Shown: one piece after another, positions 25,013 to 33,148 of the stretch
How positions within the stretch are numbered: the stretch's first letter is position 1
Layout of the letters: each line of letters begins with the position of its first letter
Assembly (NCBI GenBank): GCA_937920235.1
Contig: CALGUK010000006.1
Location: 1-33,858 of the forward strand
Length of the DNA: 33,858 nt
Source of the DNA: an uncultured Clostridia bacterium
GTDB lineage: Bacteria; Bacillota; Clostridia; Oscillospirales; Acutalibacteraceae
Direction: 5' to 3'
Notes under the pieces: generated by a model
What the model was told of the DNA's origin: nothing
Database searches by the model: none
The model's input: only the letters and a program-made list of their open reading frames with translations
Made by a program: the position numbers and the translations under genes

Positions 25013-26212
25013 ATGAATATTGCAAGCAAAATCACGGCTCTGGTTATGTCACTTGTACTTCTCTTTACAATGGCAACACCGGTGTTTGCAGCTTCTGCCG
25101 AGCCTAATCTGACTACCCGTGCAGAATATGCTGTTATGGTTACCGAGGAAACAGGCTCTCCTGCACTCACAACAGTTGAATTCCTTGAAAAATGGAATGC
25201 TGTAGGTGACTTTTTCCGTCTTATGACCTGCGGAAAATTTCCTTCAACGAATAAGCTCAACATTAAGTTTGACGAATATTTTATCGCGACAAACCTTTAT
25301 ATTCTACAAAACAGCGGTCTTGACATAATCAAGCTCGCGCAGAATCTTCCGGCTCTTAACACAATCCCTGAGCTTATTGCAAACAAAACTCAGCTTGATA
25401 CAAAAGCATTCAGAGAATCTATGTATTCTATGCGCGATCAGTATGATAAAGAGGGTAACGGTACGCTTGCTCTCCTCTGTCATTTACTCGGTTGTTTTAT
25501 GAGTATTATCGACGAGTGTTATATCTATTCTATCCCCACCGATGAGGCAAATATCTATGAGCTTTATCTTGATCTTACTTACAGAGATGGTGCTGTTGAA
25601 AGCATCGGAACAGGTCTTCTTATAGACAGGGTTTCCGGTGAAGTTTACGGAAAATCAGGCAACGGAATTCTCGGCTTGGGCTTCAACTTCAATATTAACG
25701 AAGTAATGGTTTATGCAGTTATTAACGCATGGATGAGAAACATGGGATTTGCCGTAATATATGATGTTGTTGCAAATGCCCTTCCGATATGGGATATTCC
25801 CACCAGAAGATATCACTTTGATTACGACGGACTTGAGTGGATGATTCAGGTCTGGAAAGGAACCTACGTTCTTATCAGTAACGGCGCAGAGGTCGGTGTT
25901 TACAACCGTGTACCCGGCGAAGAGATCGGAACATTCTACAACTGTGCCACAGATGACCAACTTATGAATATGACCATGAAGCTATCTTATAAGGATACAA
26001 TTATTCTTGATTTAGGTCCTGAAAAGCATTGGTGGATCAACGGCTTCAAGATGACCGGAACGGTTTATCCGCCCGAATCACTCACACTTGAATTTTCAGT
26101 TGAAATGCCCGATGCGGAAATGGTTAATGCATTTGTCAATGCAGTTGAAAACGAAGAGCATCATGATTCCGTATATTCCGTAAAAGGAACAACCGTAACG
26201 GTTATCTGGTAA
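25013..26212 (+). CDS. Secreted DUF4474-like protein
   Basis: A 399-residue protein with a clear signal peptide: one Lys, a hydrophobic core from about residue 8 to 22, and a likely cleavage after VFA near 27. The mature part resembles DUF4474 proteins of Clostridia. The best matching block is RRYHFDYDGLEWMIQVWKG (about residue 264 on) followed by GAEVGVYNR, preceded by a hydrophobic stretch GILGLGFNFNINE. The function of that family is not known to me. There is no sortase motif, SLH or wall-binding repeat, so release into the medium or loose surface association is likely. It has its own promoter and terminator. The DUF assignment is from memory of the motif and should be treated as probable, not certain. 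Confidence 0.8.
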   Translation: MNIASKITALVMSLVLLFTMATPVFAASAEPNLTTRAEYAVMVTEETGSPALTTVEFLEKWNAVGDFFRLMTCGKFPSTNKLNIKFDEYFIATNLYILQNSGLDIIKLAQNLPALNTIPELIANKTQLDTKAFRESMYSMRDQYDKEGNGTLALLCHLLGCFMSIIDECYIYSIPTDEANIYELYLDLTYRDGAVESIGTGLLIDRVSGEVYGKSGNGILGLGFNFNINEVMVYAVINAWMRNMGFAVIYDVVANALPIWDIPTRRYHFDYDGLEWMIQVWKGTYVLISNGAEVGVYNRVPGEEIGTFYNCATDDQLMNMTMKLSYKDTIILDLGPEKHWWINGFKMTGTVYPPESLTLEFSVEMPDAEMVNAFVNAVENEEHHDSVYSVKGTTVTVIW

Positions 26213-26225
26213 ATAACAGCAAATC

Positions 26226-26262
26226 AAAACACCACAGATTTTGACGTCTGTGGTGTTTTTTG
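26226..26262 (+). terminator. Rho-independent terminator after the DUF4474-like gene
   Basis: A 13-bp stem (26226-26238 with 26247-26259), an 8-base loop and a T-run. Its A-run upstream means it may also work for the convergent aminotransferase gene, which ends at 26280. Confidence 0.93.
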
Positions 26263-26279
26263 TATTTATAAAACATTTA

Positions 26280-27497
26280 TTACTGTCTGTAATCCTTTAA
26301 GAAATCAGCAAACGCATCCATAGCCTCGCCAAGAACTCTGCGTCTGGGCAGATATACGATTCTTATGTGGTCCGGAGTAGGATAATTAAAGCCCTTACCG
26401 TGCATAAGAAGAACTTTTTTGGCTTTCAGGAAATCCAACACCAGCTTTTCATCGTCGTGAAGATTGAATTTCTTTACGTCAAGCTTGGGGAAAATATAGA
26501 ATGCCGCCTTCGGTTTCACAACAGAAATACCATCTATATTGCAAAGAGCGTTATATATAAACTCTCTCTGCTCATAAATTCTGCCGCCCGGTAAAAGAAG
26601 CTCGTCAACGCTCTGAATACCTCCGAGAGCCGTCTGAACTATGCTCTGTGCCGGAACGTTGGAGCAGAGCCTCATTGATGACAGAAGATTAAGACCCTCA
26701 ATGTATCCCTTGATTTTTTTCTTATCACCGCTGATGACCATCCATCCCACACGGAATCCGGCAACCCTGTGAGATTTGGAAAGACCGTTAAAGCTGATAC
26801 ACGGCACATCGGGCGCCAATGAGGCAAGAGCAGTATGAGTTAAACCATCCATAACAAGTCTGTCGTAAATTTCGTCAGCAAACAAAATCAAGCCGTTCTG
26901 ACGTGCAACTTCGACAATCTCCTTGAGAATTTCATCGCTGTAAAGTGCACCTGTGGGATTGTTCGGATTGATTATGACAATGCCTTTGGTTCTCGGTGTA
27001 ATCTTGTTTTTGATATCGTCAATATCAGGATTCCACTCATTCTGCTCATCGCACATATAATGAACAGCCTTGCCACCCGCAAGAGTAACGGATGCTGTCC
27101 ATAGAGGATAATCAGGTGACGGTACAAGAATTTCATCTCCGTTATCCAACAAGCCCTGCATAGACATCGTTATAAGCTCGCTGACACCGTTTCCGGTATA
27201 GATATCGCCTATATCGACTCCCTTAATCCCTTTAATCTGACAATATTGCATAATCGATTTACGTGCTGAGAACATACCTTTTGAATCGGAATATCCTTCA
27301 CATTCGCGAAGATTATACATAAGGTCACGTATAACCTCATCAGGTGCAGTAAAGCCGAACGGAGCGGGATTGCCGATGTTAAGCTTTAAAATTCTCTGAC
27401 CCTCTGATTCCATTCTCATAGCCTCATCCATAACGGGTCCGCGGATATCATAGCATACATTATCAAGCTTACTGCTCTTATCGAATGTTTTCAACAT
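26280..27497 (-). CDS. alaA: Class I PLP aminotransferase, AlaA-like
   Basis: A 405-residue fold-type-I aminotransferase, probably glutamate-pyruvate (alanine) transaminase. Motifs: LNIGNPAPFGF at the N-terminus, typical of the AlaA branch, TGNGVSELI, the PSPDYPLW block, NPNNPTGALY, FADEIYDRL, and the PLP lysine K241 in SFNGLSKSHRVAGFR with the downstream Arg that holds the PLP phosphate. The ATG at 27497 has AGAGG five bases upstream; GTG at 27503 is an alternative. Only about 40 bases separate it from the rpmA terminator, and I see no good promoter there, so it may depend on readthrough from rpmA. Confidence 0.9.
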   Translation of the reverse strand: MLKTFDKSSKLDNVCYDIRGPVMDEAMRMESEGQRILKLNIGNPAPFGFTAPDEVIRDLMYNLRECEGYSDSKGMFSARKSIMQYCQIKGIKGVDIGDIYTGNGVSELITMSMQGLLDNGDEILVPSPDYPLWTASVTLAGGKAVHYMCDEQNEWNPDIDDIKNKITPRTKGIVIINPNNPTGALYSDEILKEIVEVARQNGLILFADEIYDRLVMDGLTHTALASLAPDVPCISFNGLSKSHRVAGFRVGWMVISGDKKKIKGYIEGLNLLSSMRLCSNVPAQSIVQTALGGIQSVDELLLPGGRIYEQREFIYNALCNIDGISVVKPKAAFYIFPKLDVKKFNLHDDEKLVLDFLKAKKVLLMHGKGFNYPTPDHIRIVYLPRRRVLGEAMDAFADFLKDYRQ

Positions 27498-27528
27498 TTT
27501 CACCTCTGAACATTATTTTCTGTAATTC

Positions 27529-27564
27529 AAAAAAATATTCCCATCACCAAAGCAGTGATGGGAA
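27529..27564 (-). terminator. Terminator of the rplU-prp-rpmA operon
   Basis: A 10-bp stem (27538-27547 with 27555-27564), a 7-base loop and a T7 run on the minus strand. Confidence 0.9.
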
Positions 27565-27580
27565 TTCAGTAGCTAAAAAA

Positions 27581-27865
27581 TTACTGCTCAACAGGATAAA
27601 CGCTTACCTTTTTTCTGTCTTTGCCCATTCTCTCGAACTTAACCTTACCGTCGATAAGTGCGAAAAGAGAATCGTCAGAACCGCGGCCGACATTGTTGCC
27701 GGGATGGATATGTGTTCCACGCTGTTTAACAAGAATGTTACCTGCAAGAACGAACTGACCGTCTGCACGCTTTACGCCAAGACGCTTTGATTCTGAGTCA
27801 CGACCGTTCTTAGTTGAACCCATACCTTTTTTATGAGCAAATAACTGAATGTTGATTTTAAGCAT
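27581..27865 (-). CDS. rpmA: 50S ribosomal protein L27
   Basis: A 94-residue large-subunit protein whose N-terminus reaches the peptidyl-transferase centre. It begins with the Firmicutes-type extension MLKINIQLF, which precedes AHKKGMGSTKNGRDS. In this group the protease Prp cuts between F and A to expose the functional end, and that protease is encoded directly upstream. The ATG at 27865 has AGAGG 8 bases before it; the open frame extends to 27883 but that would place extra residues before the known extension. Confidence 0.98.
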   Translation of the reverse strand: MLKINIQLFAHKKGMGSTKNGRDSESKRLGVKRADGQFVLAGNILVKQRGTHIHPGNNVGRGSDDSLFALIDGKVKFERMGKDRKKVSVYPVEQ

Positions 27866-28181
27866 CAAAAACACCTCTTTCAAGTTTCAAGTTGTCTGGA
27901 TACTGACCTTGCAGCTCACTTAAATGCAAGTACAATCCGTCAGTAATCACTTTCGATTTACGGGCATCATCCAAATTCATTTCTAATTTAAGATACCCGT
28001 CACGGACTACTGTTTCGGGACTTAACCCCATAATTTCGATTATCGTGTTTGCCGCCATATAAACTGACGAAGAAACCGCACTGCATACAATATCAGAGCC
28101 TTCTTCACCAAATCCGCTGTGGCCGCTTAACTCGAACGAAACTACCATGTTATCCGAAAACAGAAATTTCGCTGTGGTCAT
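27858..28181 (-). CDS. prp: Ribosomal-processing cysteine protease Prp
   Basis: A 107-residue YsxB/Prp-family protease that removes the N-terminal extension of L27. The catalytic His and Cys are in GHSGFGEEGSDIVCSAVS (H21, C33), the spacing known for this family. Its ATG shares one base with the rplU stop (TAATG), and its end overlaps the rpmA start by eight bases, the classical rplU-prp-rpmA arrangement with translational coupling. Confidence 0.97.
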   Translation of the reverse strand: MTTAKFLFSDNMVVSFELSGHSGFGEEGSDIVCSAVSSSVYMAANTIIEIMGLSPETVVRDGYLKLEMNLDDARKSKVITDGLYLHLSELQGQYPDNLKLERGVFDA

Positions 28182-28492
28182 TATGCGTTAATACCGGTAA
28201 TCTCAACCTTTGTATATGGCTGACGATGACCCTTTTTACGCTTTTCGTTCTTCTTGGGCTTGTAAGTAAATACTGTGATTTTCTTGCCTTTGCCGTTTTT
28301 AAGAACCTTAGCAGTTACTGTTGCACCGTCAACATAAGGTGCGCCTGCTTTGAGTCCGTCTTCAGAACCGACTGCGAGAACCTTGTCAAAAGTAATCTCT
28401 GCATCTGCTTCTACGTCAAGCTTTTCTACAAAAACAACGTCGCCGTTCTGTACTTTGTACTGCTTGCCGCCTGTTACGATGATTGCGTACAT
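28181..28492 (-). CDS. rplU: 50S ribosomal protein L21
   Basis: A 103-residue protein that binds 23S rRNA in the large subunit. It has the usual MYAIIVTGGKQYKV start, the KVLKNGKGKKITVF block and the basic KRKKGHRQPYTKVEI end. It is the first gene of the operon, preceded by a leader of about 90 bases and a consensus promoter. Confidence 0.98.
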   Translation of the reverse strand: MYAIIVTGGKQYKVQNGDVVFVEKLDVEADAEITFDKVLAVGSEDGLKAGAPYVDGATVTAKVLKNGKGKKITVFTYKPKKNEKRKKGHRQPYTKVEITGINA

Positions 28493-28582
28493 TTTTCTAA
28501 CCTACCTTAAATATAGACTCGCTATTGAGGGTGGAAAAATCACTTATAGTATGAACAGACATACTACCCCCTAATATGCGGC
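28493..28582 (-). ncRNA. rplU leader, probable L21-type autoregulatory structure
   Basis: The transcript from the promoter at 28589-28617 carries about 90 untranslated bases. A 7-bp hairpin (28547-28553 with 28560-28566, 6-base loop) is enclosed by imperfect pairing of the G-rich strand near 28567-28577 with the C-rich segment near 28524-28533. Leaders that let L21 repress its own operon are known in Firmicutes; a match to that Rfam family is my inference from position and structure only. Confidence 0.5.
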
Positions 28583-28588
28583 TTAAAT

Positions 28589-28617
28589 ATGATAACAGAT
28601 GAGTTGTCAAATGTCAA
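28589..28617 (-). promoter_or_regulatory. Promoter of the rplU operon
   Basis: On the minus strand: TTGACA (28612-28617), 17 bases, TATCAT (28589-28594). A second TTGACA is seven bases further downstream (28605-28610) but its spacing to the -10 is too short. Confidence 0.82.
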
Positions 28618-28635
28618 GTATTTTTCTTCTAAAGT

Positions 28636-28677
28636 TAAAAAGTAAAGCGAAAAACGGTTTTAGTGTCCGTTTTTCGC
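28636..28677 (-). terminator. Terminator of the DmpG-like aldolase gene
   Basis: A perfect 11-bp stem (28647-28657 with 28667-28677), a 9-base loop, then an interrupted T-tract on the minus strand. Confidence 0.88.
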
Positions 28678-28690
28678 CCGGTCTTTATGC

Positions 28691-29662
28691 TTAATAGTTA
28701 TCAAGAAGTTCTTTATAAAACTCTGTGTAATCGCTGCGGTTTTTTTCGGTAAAGTTCATCGCCTCTCTCGGATGACGGTTAAGCTGTCCCGTAAACATAT
28801 ACTGCAGGTCAAAGCCCCAAACAACGCCTGAATTCTTTAACGGCAGCATATAATTTTCAATGAATCTGAGCAGGTTGTAGATACTGTACTTGGGATTTTT
28901 AAGGAATCCGAGCATAAGTTCCATAGCGCAGTTTCCTGCACCTCTTCCCATTGCAAGTGCAGTAGCATCAACATAGGATACGCCGTATGAGAGTGTCTCA
29001 ATCGTGTTTGCAAAGGCAAGATTTTGGTTATTATGACCGTGGAAGCCGATTTGTTTACCGTATTTTTCTCCGTATTCGAGATATTTTTTTGCAAGTTCTG
29101 CCGCATTTTCGGGGAAAAGTGAGCCGTAGCTGTCAACAAGATAGATTACGTCAACCTTTGATTCGCCGAGCATCTCAAGTGCATCATCAATCTGATTAAA
29201 GCTTGCCTGGGAAATAGCCATAATATTGCAGGTTGTTTCATAGCCGAGAGAATTGAAATAATTAATCATTTCAACTGCAGACGGAATCTGATGAATATAG
29301 CAGGCTACCCGTACCATATCAATCACGCTGTCTTTTTTGGGAATGAAATCCGTCTTATAATCACAGCGTCCCACATCAGCCATAACCGCGATTTTCATAT
29401 CCGATACATTTTCTCCGACTATTGAACGGATATCCTCTTCCTTACAGAATTTCCATTTTCCGTGTTCATCTTCATTAAACAGATTGCGGCTGGCACGGTA
29501 GCCGAATTCCATATAATCGACACCGCATTTGATATTGGTTTTGTAAAGTTCGCGGACAAATTCATCCGTGAACTCAAAATTATTACAAAGTCCGCCGTCA
29601 CGGATTGTAGCATCAAGCACCTTGATGTCATGACGGACGCTCATTAAATTACCTTTTCTCAT
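28691..29662 (-). CDS. DRE-TIM aldolase (HMGL/4-hydroxy-2-oxovalerate aldolase-like)
   Basis: A 323-residue metal-dependent TIM-barrel lyase. The superfamily motif is DATIRDGG at the first strand. The metal-binding HxH is in GFHGHNNQN. DATALAMGRGAGNCAMEL matches the glycine-rich block of DmpG-type 4-hydroxy-2-oxovalerate aldolases. The acetaldehyde dehydrogenase partner (DmpF) is not nearby and the C-terminal part differs, so the true substrate may be another 4-hydroxy-2-keto acid or a retro-Claisen reaction. The ATG at 29662 has GAGG 8 bases upstream; ATG at 29644 is an alternative. It has its own consensus promoter and terminator. Confidence 0.82.
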   Translation of the reverse strand: MRKGNLMSVRHDIKVLDATIRDGGLCNNFEFTDEFVRELYKTNIKCGVDYMEFGYRASRNLFNEDEHGKWKFCKEEDIRSIVGENVSDMKIAVMADVGRCDYKTDFIPKKDSVIDMVRVACYIHQIPSAVEMINYFNSLGYETTCNIMAISQASFNQIDDALEMLGESKVDVIYLVDSYGSLFPENAAELAKKYLEYGEKYGKQIGFHGHNNQNLAFANTIETLSYGVSYVDATALAMGRGAGNCAMELMLGFLKNPKYSIYNLLRFIENYMLPLKNSGVVWGFDLQYMFTGQLNRHPREAMNFTEKNRSDYTEFYKELLDNY

Positions 29663-29721
29663 AGTTTTCGCCTCTTACGTTTCTTTTGCTTTAATACTTT
29701 AAAGCTTTTAAGTGTGAATGT

Positions 29722-29750
29722 ATTATATCACTCTGCATATTTTTTGTCAA
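29722..29750 (-). promoter_or_regulatory. Perfect consensus promoter of the aldolase gene
   Basis: On the minus strand: TTGACA (29745-29750), exactly 17 bases, TATAAT (29722-29727). Both boxes are perfect, so expression should be strong and constitutive unless repressed. The leader is about 55 bases. Confidence 0.9.
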
Positions 29751-29762
29751 CAACAAAAAAGT

Positions 29763-29794
29763 AAAATCCTGAACGTTGTTACATTCAGGATTTT
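29763..29794 (-). terminator. Terminator directly after tRNA-Arg
   Basis: An 11-bp stem (29763-29773 with 29784-29794), a 10-base loop, and a T-rich tail on the minus strand. It starts at the base next to the encoded CCA end. Confidence 0.88.
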
Positions 29795-29871
29795 TGGCGC
29801 GCCTGACCGGATTCGAACCAGCGGCCTTCAGAGTCGGAGTCTGACGCTCTATCCAACTGAGCTACAAGCGC
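29795..29871 (-). tRNA. tRNA-Arg (anticodon CCG)
   Basis: A 77-base cloverleaf on the minus strand. The acceptor GCGCTTG pairs with CAGGCGC, the D-arm is GCTCAGTTGGATAGAGC, the anticodon stem TCAGA/TCTGA encloses loop CTCCGAC, the T-arm is GCTGG-TTCGAAT-CCGGT, and CCA is encoded. It reads the CGG codon. Confidence 0.97.
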
Positions 29872-29873
29872 AT

Positions 29874-29895
29874 ATAAGCCGGATTTACGGCTTAT
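29874..29895 (-). other. Hairpin between the dnaC-like gene and tRNA-Arg
   Basis: ATAAGCCG and CGGCTTAT form an 8-bp stem with a 6-base loop that contains the dnaC-like stop codon. There is no T-run, so it is more likely a processing or spacer element than a terminator. Confidence 0.4.
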
Positions 29896-30899
29896 TCCTC
29901 ATTCATTATCTGTCTGACATCGTCACCCTCAAAATGTACCGCCGAATAATTGCCTATTATTCTTGATGCGACACTTTCGGGATATCGGTCGCGGAGCTCT
30001 GCCAAATCAAGATTTGAGCTTATTATTGTCGGAACACCGCGTGCAATACGACTGTTGATTATATTATAAAGGACTGACGTGGTGAGTGCTGTCGTAAATT
30101 CGGCGCCCAAATCGTCAAGAATCAATAAATCTGCCTGAATAAGAAGATTTTCCGTATCACGATCCTCCGTTCTCCCGAACTTTTCTTTCTCAATGGTGTT
30201 AAAGAAATTTATCACGGAGCCGTAAACCACATTGTAGCCTTTTCTTATAACCTCATTTGCAATCGCAAAGGACAAATGCGTTTTTCCGAGTCCCGTTCTG
30301 CCGTAAAAATACAGACTGGGTGAGCCGAGCTTAAAGTTTCTGCTGTATGCAATACAATCCTCGTAGATATCCCTCATCGTATTATATGAAAGCTTACCGT
30401 TTGAAGATGACCTGGGGTAATAATTAAGATTAAAGTCCTCAAAAGAAGAAAGTTCAAGAGGTGTTGTGTTTGCCATCTGTTCTATGGCGAGTTTTTTTAA
30501 CAGATCAAGGTGGCAAGAGCAAAATTTTGTTCCGTAGGATACGCCCTTTATATCATCTCTCTCTTCGATAAAGCCTGTGTCCGAACATTTTTCGCAGGTA
30601 TATTTCACATCGAGATAATCCTCGGGAAGTCCCAAAGACTTAAGGAGCATTTTTCTTTCTTCGCGAAGTTCCTTATTCTTTTTACGGATTTCTGCAAGCT
30701 TTGTCCTTGTATCTCCGCCCGACGAGAAGAGCGTTACAACCTCAAGTCCGGTTTTTGCCAATTCATTATCAATAAATCTGAATTCGGGATATTTGGTGTT
30801 GAGTTCGATTTTTCTCTGCTGCGCCTTATATTCGGCACCGGTTCTGCGGCTTTTGATCATCTCAAGAGCTTTGCTGTGCAATTCCTTTGAATACGACAA
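29892..30899 (-). CDS. DnaC/DnaI-type replicative helicase loader ATPase
   Basis: A 335-residue AAA+ protein that loads the replicative helicase onto DNA. An N-terminal coiled, charged region is followed by a zinc site (C102, C105, C127, C129). Then come Walker A GRTGLGKT (200-207), Walker B LLILDDLG (258-265), sensor TIISSN and a conserved SRI arginine near the C-terminus, the IstB/DnaC arrangement. The TTG start at 30899 follows a GGGGG ribosome site, only three bases after the stop of the DnaD-like gene. With that neighbour it forms the primosome module of Firmicutes; the gene would be called dnaI in Bacillus. Confidence 0.93.
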   Translation of the reverse strand: MSYSKELHSKALEMIKSRRTGAEYKAQQRKIELNTKYPEFRFIDNELAKTGLEVVTLFSSGGDTRTKLAEIRKKNKELREERKMLLKSLGLPEDYLDVKYTCEKCSDTGFIEERDDIKGVSYGTKFCSCHLDLLKKLAIEQMANTTPLELSSFEDFNLNYYPRSSSNGKLSYNTMRDIYEDCIAYSRNFKLGSPSLYFYGRTGLGKTHLSFAIANEVIRKGYNVVYGSVINFFNTIEKEKFGRTEDRDTENLLIQADLLILDDLGAEFTTALTTSVLYNIINSRIARGVPTIISSNLDLAELRDRYPESVASRIIGNYSAVHFEGDDVRQIMNEE

Positions 30900-30902
30900 G
30901 TC

Positions 30903-31919
30903 TTATGCCCCCTTTCCGTCTTTCTTACGGGTTTTTATGTATTTTTCATCGCCGAAGCGTTTTCTGTTTTCTCTTGCTTGTTTTTCTGCTTTTTCCACAT
31001 CGAAAGAGGTTTCCTTGGGCTTAATTTTTTTCTTTGATGCAGTTTTAAATTTCTCAGTGCCTTTTTCAATGGTTTCAACCGTTGTTGCACCTGTTTTATG
31101 CCAATTTTTAATAGTGCCGTTCATATGACAGATATTATTCCATACCAGTCTGCCCGTCTGTTTTTCCGCTTTCATAATTTCGAAAGCCTTTTCTATCTCG
31201 TCAATTCCGTAGCCCCAGCGAATCCATTCACAGAAAAGTTCTAAAACCGCAAAGGTCGGTACAGATGTATCGTTATTTGTTCTTACCGCAAGCTCACGGA
31301 AAACCTCAAGTGCTTTTCCGGTTTCCTGAATATAATCGTCAGCTGCCGCCATATCGGTAATTCCGTTTTCCGCCCAATATTTTGCTATTTTCAGAATTTC
31401 ATTCTGACTTGTGCTGTCAATACTGCGGGCAAAGTGAAGAAGGCAGTTGGCAACATCGGGTTTGATTCCGTAACGGTAAACAACCGAATAAATCGTGCAT
31501 TGCATGCTGTATCCCAATGTTCTGCCGAGGATTTCCTGAGCCTCGTTAAAGAGACGTTTTACCGATCCGTTCTTTTTGAGTATTTTCTCTATTTCTGCCT
31601 GATTGGGATTTGTAAAAGTGATTTCCGGCAGAGGCATCCTTGGTTTTTCGTCATCTGCCTTTATCGGTTTCTTTTCCTTTTCAGGTAAGCTGTTATCCTT
31701 CAGAATTCCCGTACTGATCCAATATTCAACCGCATCCTTTACAGCAAGGATAGAGAGGTTTGTAAGCGAAGATATTTCCTCATTTGTGACCGAAGGATTT
31801 CTGAAAATGCAGAGTATGACTTTTAACTGATCGCCGTTTGCGAATTTCAATTCTCTGTCGGCTATTTCCGTGGGCAATGAAAACATTGAAGTATATACCT
31901 TATGAGAAATTTCAAACAA
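30903..31919 (-). CDS. DnaD-like replication initiation protein
   Basis: A 338-residue protein with an N-terminal winged-helix-like part (LPTEIADRELKFANGDQLKVIL, split over two helices) and two DnaB2/DnaD-type helical domains. The last carries YGIDEIEKAFEIM and the RLVWNNICHMNGTIKNW motif, the family signature around which DNA binding is organised. The tail is Lys-rich. It should help recruit the helicase loader at origins or restart sites. TTG at 31919 is selected because AAGGAGG (31929-31935) lies 9 bases upstream and the promoter at 31956-31984 covers the longer ATG at 31967. Confidence 0.88.
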   Translation of the reverse strand: MFEISHKVYTSMFSLPTEIADRELKFANGDQLKVILCIFRNPSVTNEEISSLTNLSILAVKDAVEYWISTGILKDNSLPEKEKKPIKADDEKPRMPLPEITFTNPNQAEIEKILKKNGSVKRLFNEAQEILGRTLGYSMQCTIYSVVYRYGIKPDVANCLLHFARSIDSTSQNEILKIAKYWAENGITDMAAADDYIQETGKALEVFRELAVRTNNDTSVPTFAVLELFCEWIRWGYGIDEIEKAFEIMKAEKQTGRLVWNNICHMNGTIKNWHKTGATTVETIEKGTEKFKTASKKKIKPKETSFDVEKAEKQARENRKRFGDEKYIKTRKKDGKGA

Positions 31920-31955
31920 AACCTTCAGCCTCCTTTTCGCAATATCGGGACAATA

Positions 31956-31984
31956 AGTATAACACATAATTTTTCATTTTGCAA
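31956..31984 (-). promoter_or_regulatory. Promoter of the dnaD-dnaC-like operon
   Basis: On the minus strand: TTGCAA (31979-31984), 17 bases, TATACT (31956-31961). Confidence 0.68.
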
Positions 31985-32033
31985 CGGCAAAATATCCTGT
32001 GTTCCGGGCTGAATATAAATACATATTTAAATA

Positions 32034-32062
32034 TTGACTTTACAAAACAATAATTATATAAT
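32034..32062 (+). promoter_or_regulatory. Promoter of the aldose epimerase gene
   Basis: TTGACT (32034-32039), 17 bases, TATAAT (32057-32062). It is divergent from the promoter at 31956-31984. Confidence 0.82.
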
Positions 32063-32110
32063 AATTTGGTATATAAATTTCTGTAAAACTTATAATTTGG
32101 AGTGAGGTTT

Positions 32111-33148
32111 ATGTCAGTCACTAAATCTGTTTTCGGTACGACTAAAGACGGCAGAAAAGTTGATTCTTTTCTCATTGAAAACAACAATAATATGAAAATT
32201 AACCTTATTACCTACGGTGCTGCTTTACAAAGCATTATCGTAAAAGATAAGGATGAAAATGAGTTGGATTTACTGCTCGGTTTTGACGATATGGAAGGGT
32301 TTGAAAGCCGCCACGACTATCAGGGAATGATAGTAGGGCCTGTTGCAAACCGAATCAGCAAGGGCGGACTTACCATTGACGGTGTTAAGGTTTCCGTAAC
32401 AACAACTCACGGTGATGTAACTCTTCACAGCAACGGTGAGTTTTCGACTGCTGTCTGGGATGCTATCATCATTGACAGTGACTCGGTAGAATTCTCGTAC
32501 TTCAGCGCAGACGGTACGGAGGGCTTTCCCGGTAATAAAAAGGTTACGGTAAAATACACTCTCACCGACAAAAATGAAATCATTATTGATTACAATGCGG
32601 TTTCTGACAAGAAAACTGCATTCAACCTTACTAATCACGCATATTTCAATCTTAAGGGTTATCAGAACGGCGACATTCTTGACCATACACTTTACATAAA
32701 TGCAGATGCATTTACCCCTATGGGTGAAGGACTTGTGCCAACGGGTGAAATAAGAGACGTAACAGGCACTCCGTTTGATTTCAGAGAGCCGAAGACCATC
32801 GGAAGAGATATAGGTATGGATTACGAACAGTTAGCAGCAGGCAACGGTTACGATCACAATTTCTGTATCAACAATTACGATAAATCACTTCGTCTTGCGG
32901 CAACAGTTACGGCTCCTAACGGTGTCAGACTTGATTGCTTTACGGATTTGCCCGGTATGCAGCTTTATGTCGGCAACTTCCTTGAAGGCAAAATCGGTAA
33001 AAGCAATACTCCTATGGACTTCCGTACAGGCTTCTGTCTTGAAACACAGTATTATCCAAATGCTACTAATACACCAACATTCTATAACTGTGTCTTTGAT
33101 AAAGATGAAGTTGTGAAGACGACGACTGTATATAAAATCACACTGTGA
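32111..33148 (+). CDS. galM: Aldose 1-epimerase (galactose mutarotase)
   Basis: A 345-residue beta-sandwich enzyme that interconverts alpha and beta anomers of aldoses such as galactose, glucose or xylose. Family blocks: GPVANRIS with a GG near residue 80, a first His in TLHSNGEFS (H106), the catalytic acid His in NLTNHAYFNL (H176), GYDHNF, and the catalytic base Glu in LETQYYPN (E311). TLHSN replaces the more common LHGG. The ATG at 32111 is favoured because GGAG (32099-32102) is then 8 bases upstream; GTG at 32102 would overlap that site. It is close to BCAA genes and not to the xyl locus, so a general sugar role is likely. Confidence 0.93.
   Translation: MSVTKSVFGTTKDGRKVDSFLIENNNNMKINLITYGAALQSIIVKDKDENELDLLLGFDDMEGFESRHDYQGMIVGPVANRISKGGLTIDGVKVSVTTTHGDVTLHSNGEFSTAVWDAIIIDSDSVEFSYFSADGTEGFPGNKKVTVKYTLTDKNEIIIDYNAVSDKKTAFNLTNHAYFNLKGYQNGDILDHTLYINADAFTPMGEGLVPTGEIRDVTGTPFDFREPKTIGRDIGMDYEQLAAGNGYDHNFCINNYDKSLRLAATVTAPNGVRLDCFTDLPGMQLYVGNFLEGKIGKSNTPMDFRTGFCLETQYYPNATNTPTFYNCVFDKDEVVKTTTVYKITL

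Noticed and set aside
31920..31967. Upstream ATG of the DnaD-like gene at 31967
   Set aside because: The promoter covers it and AAGGAGG lies exactly 9 bases before the TTG at 31919.
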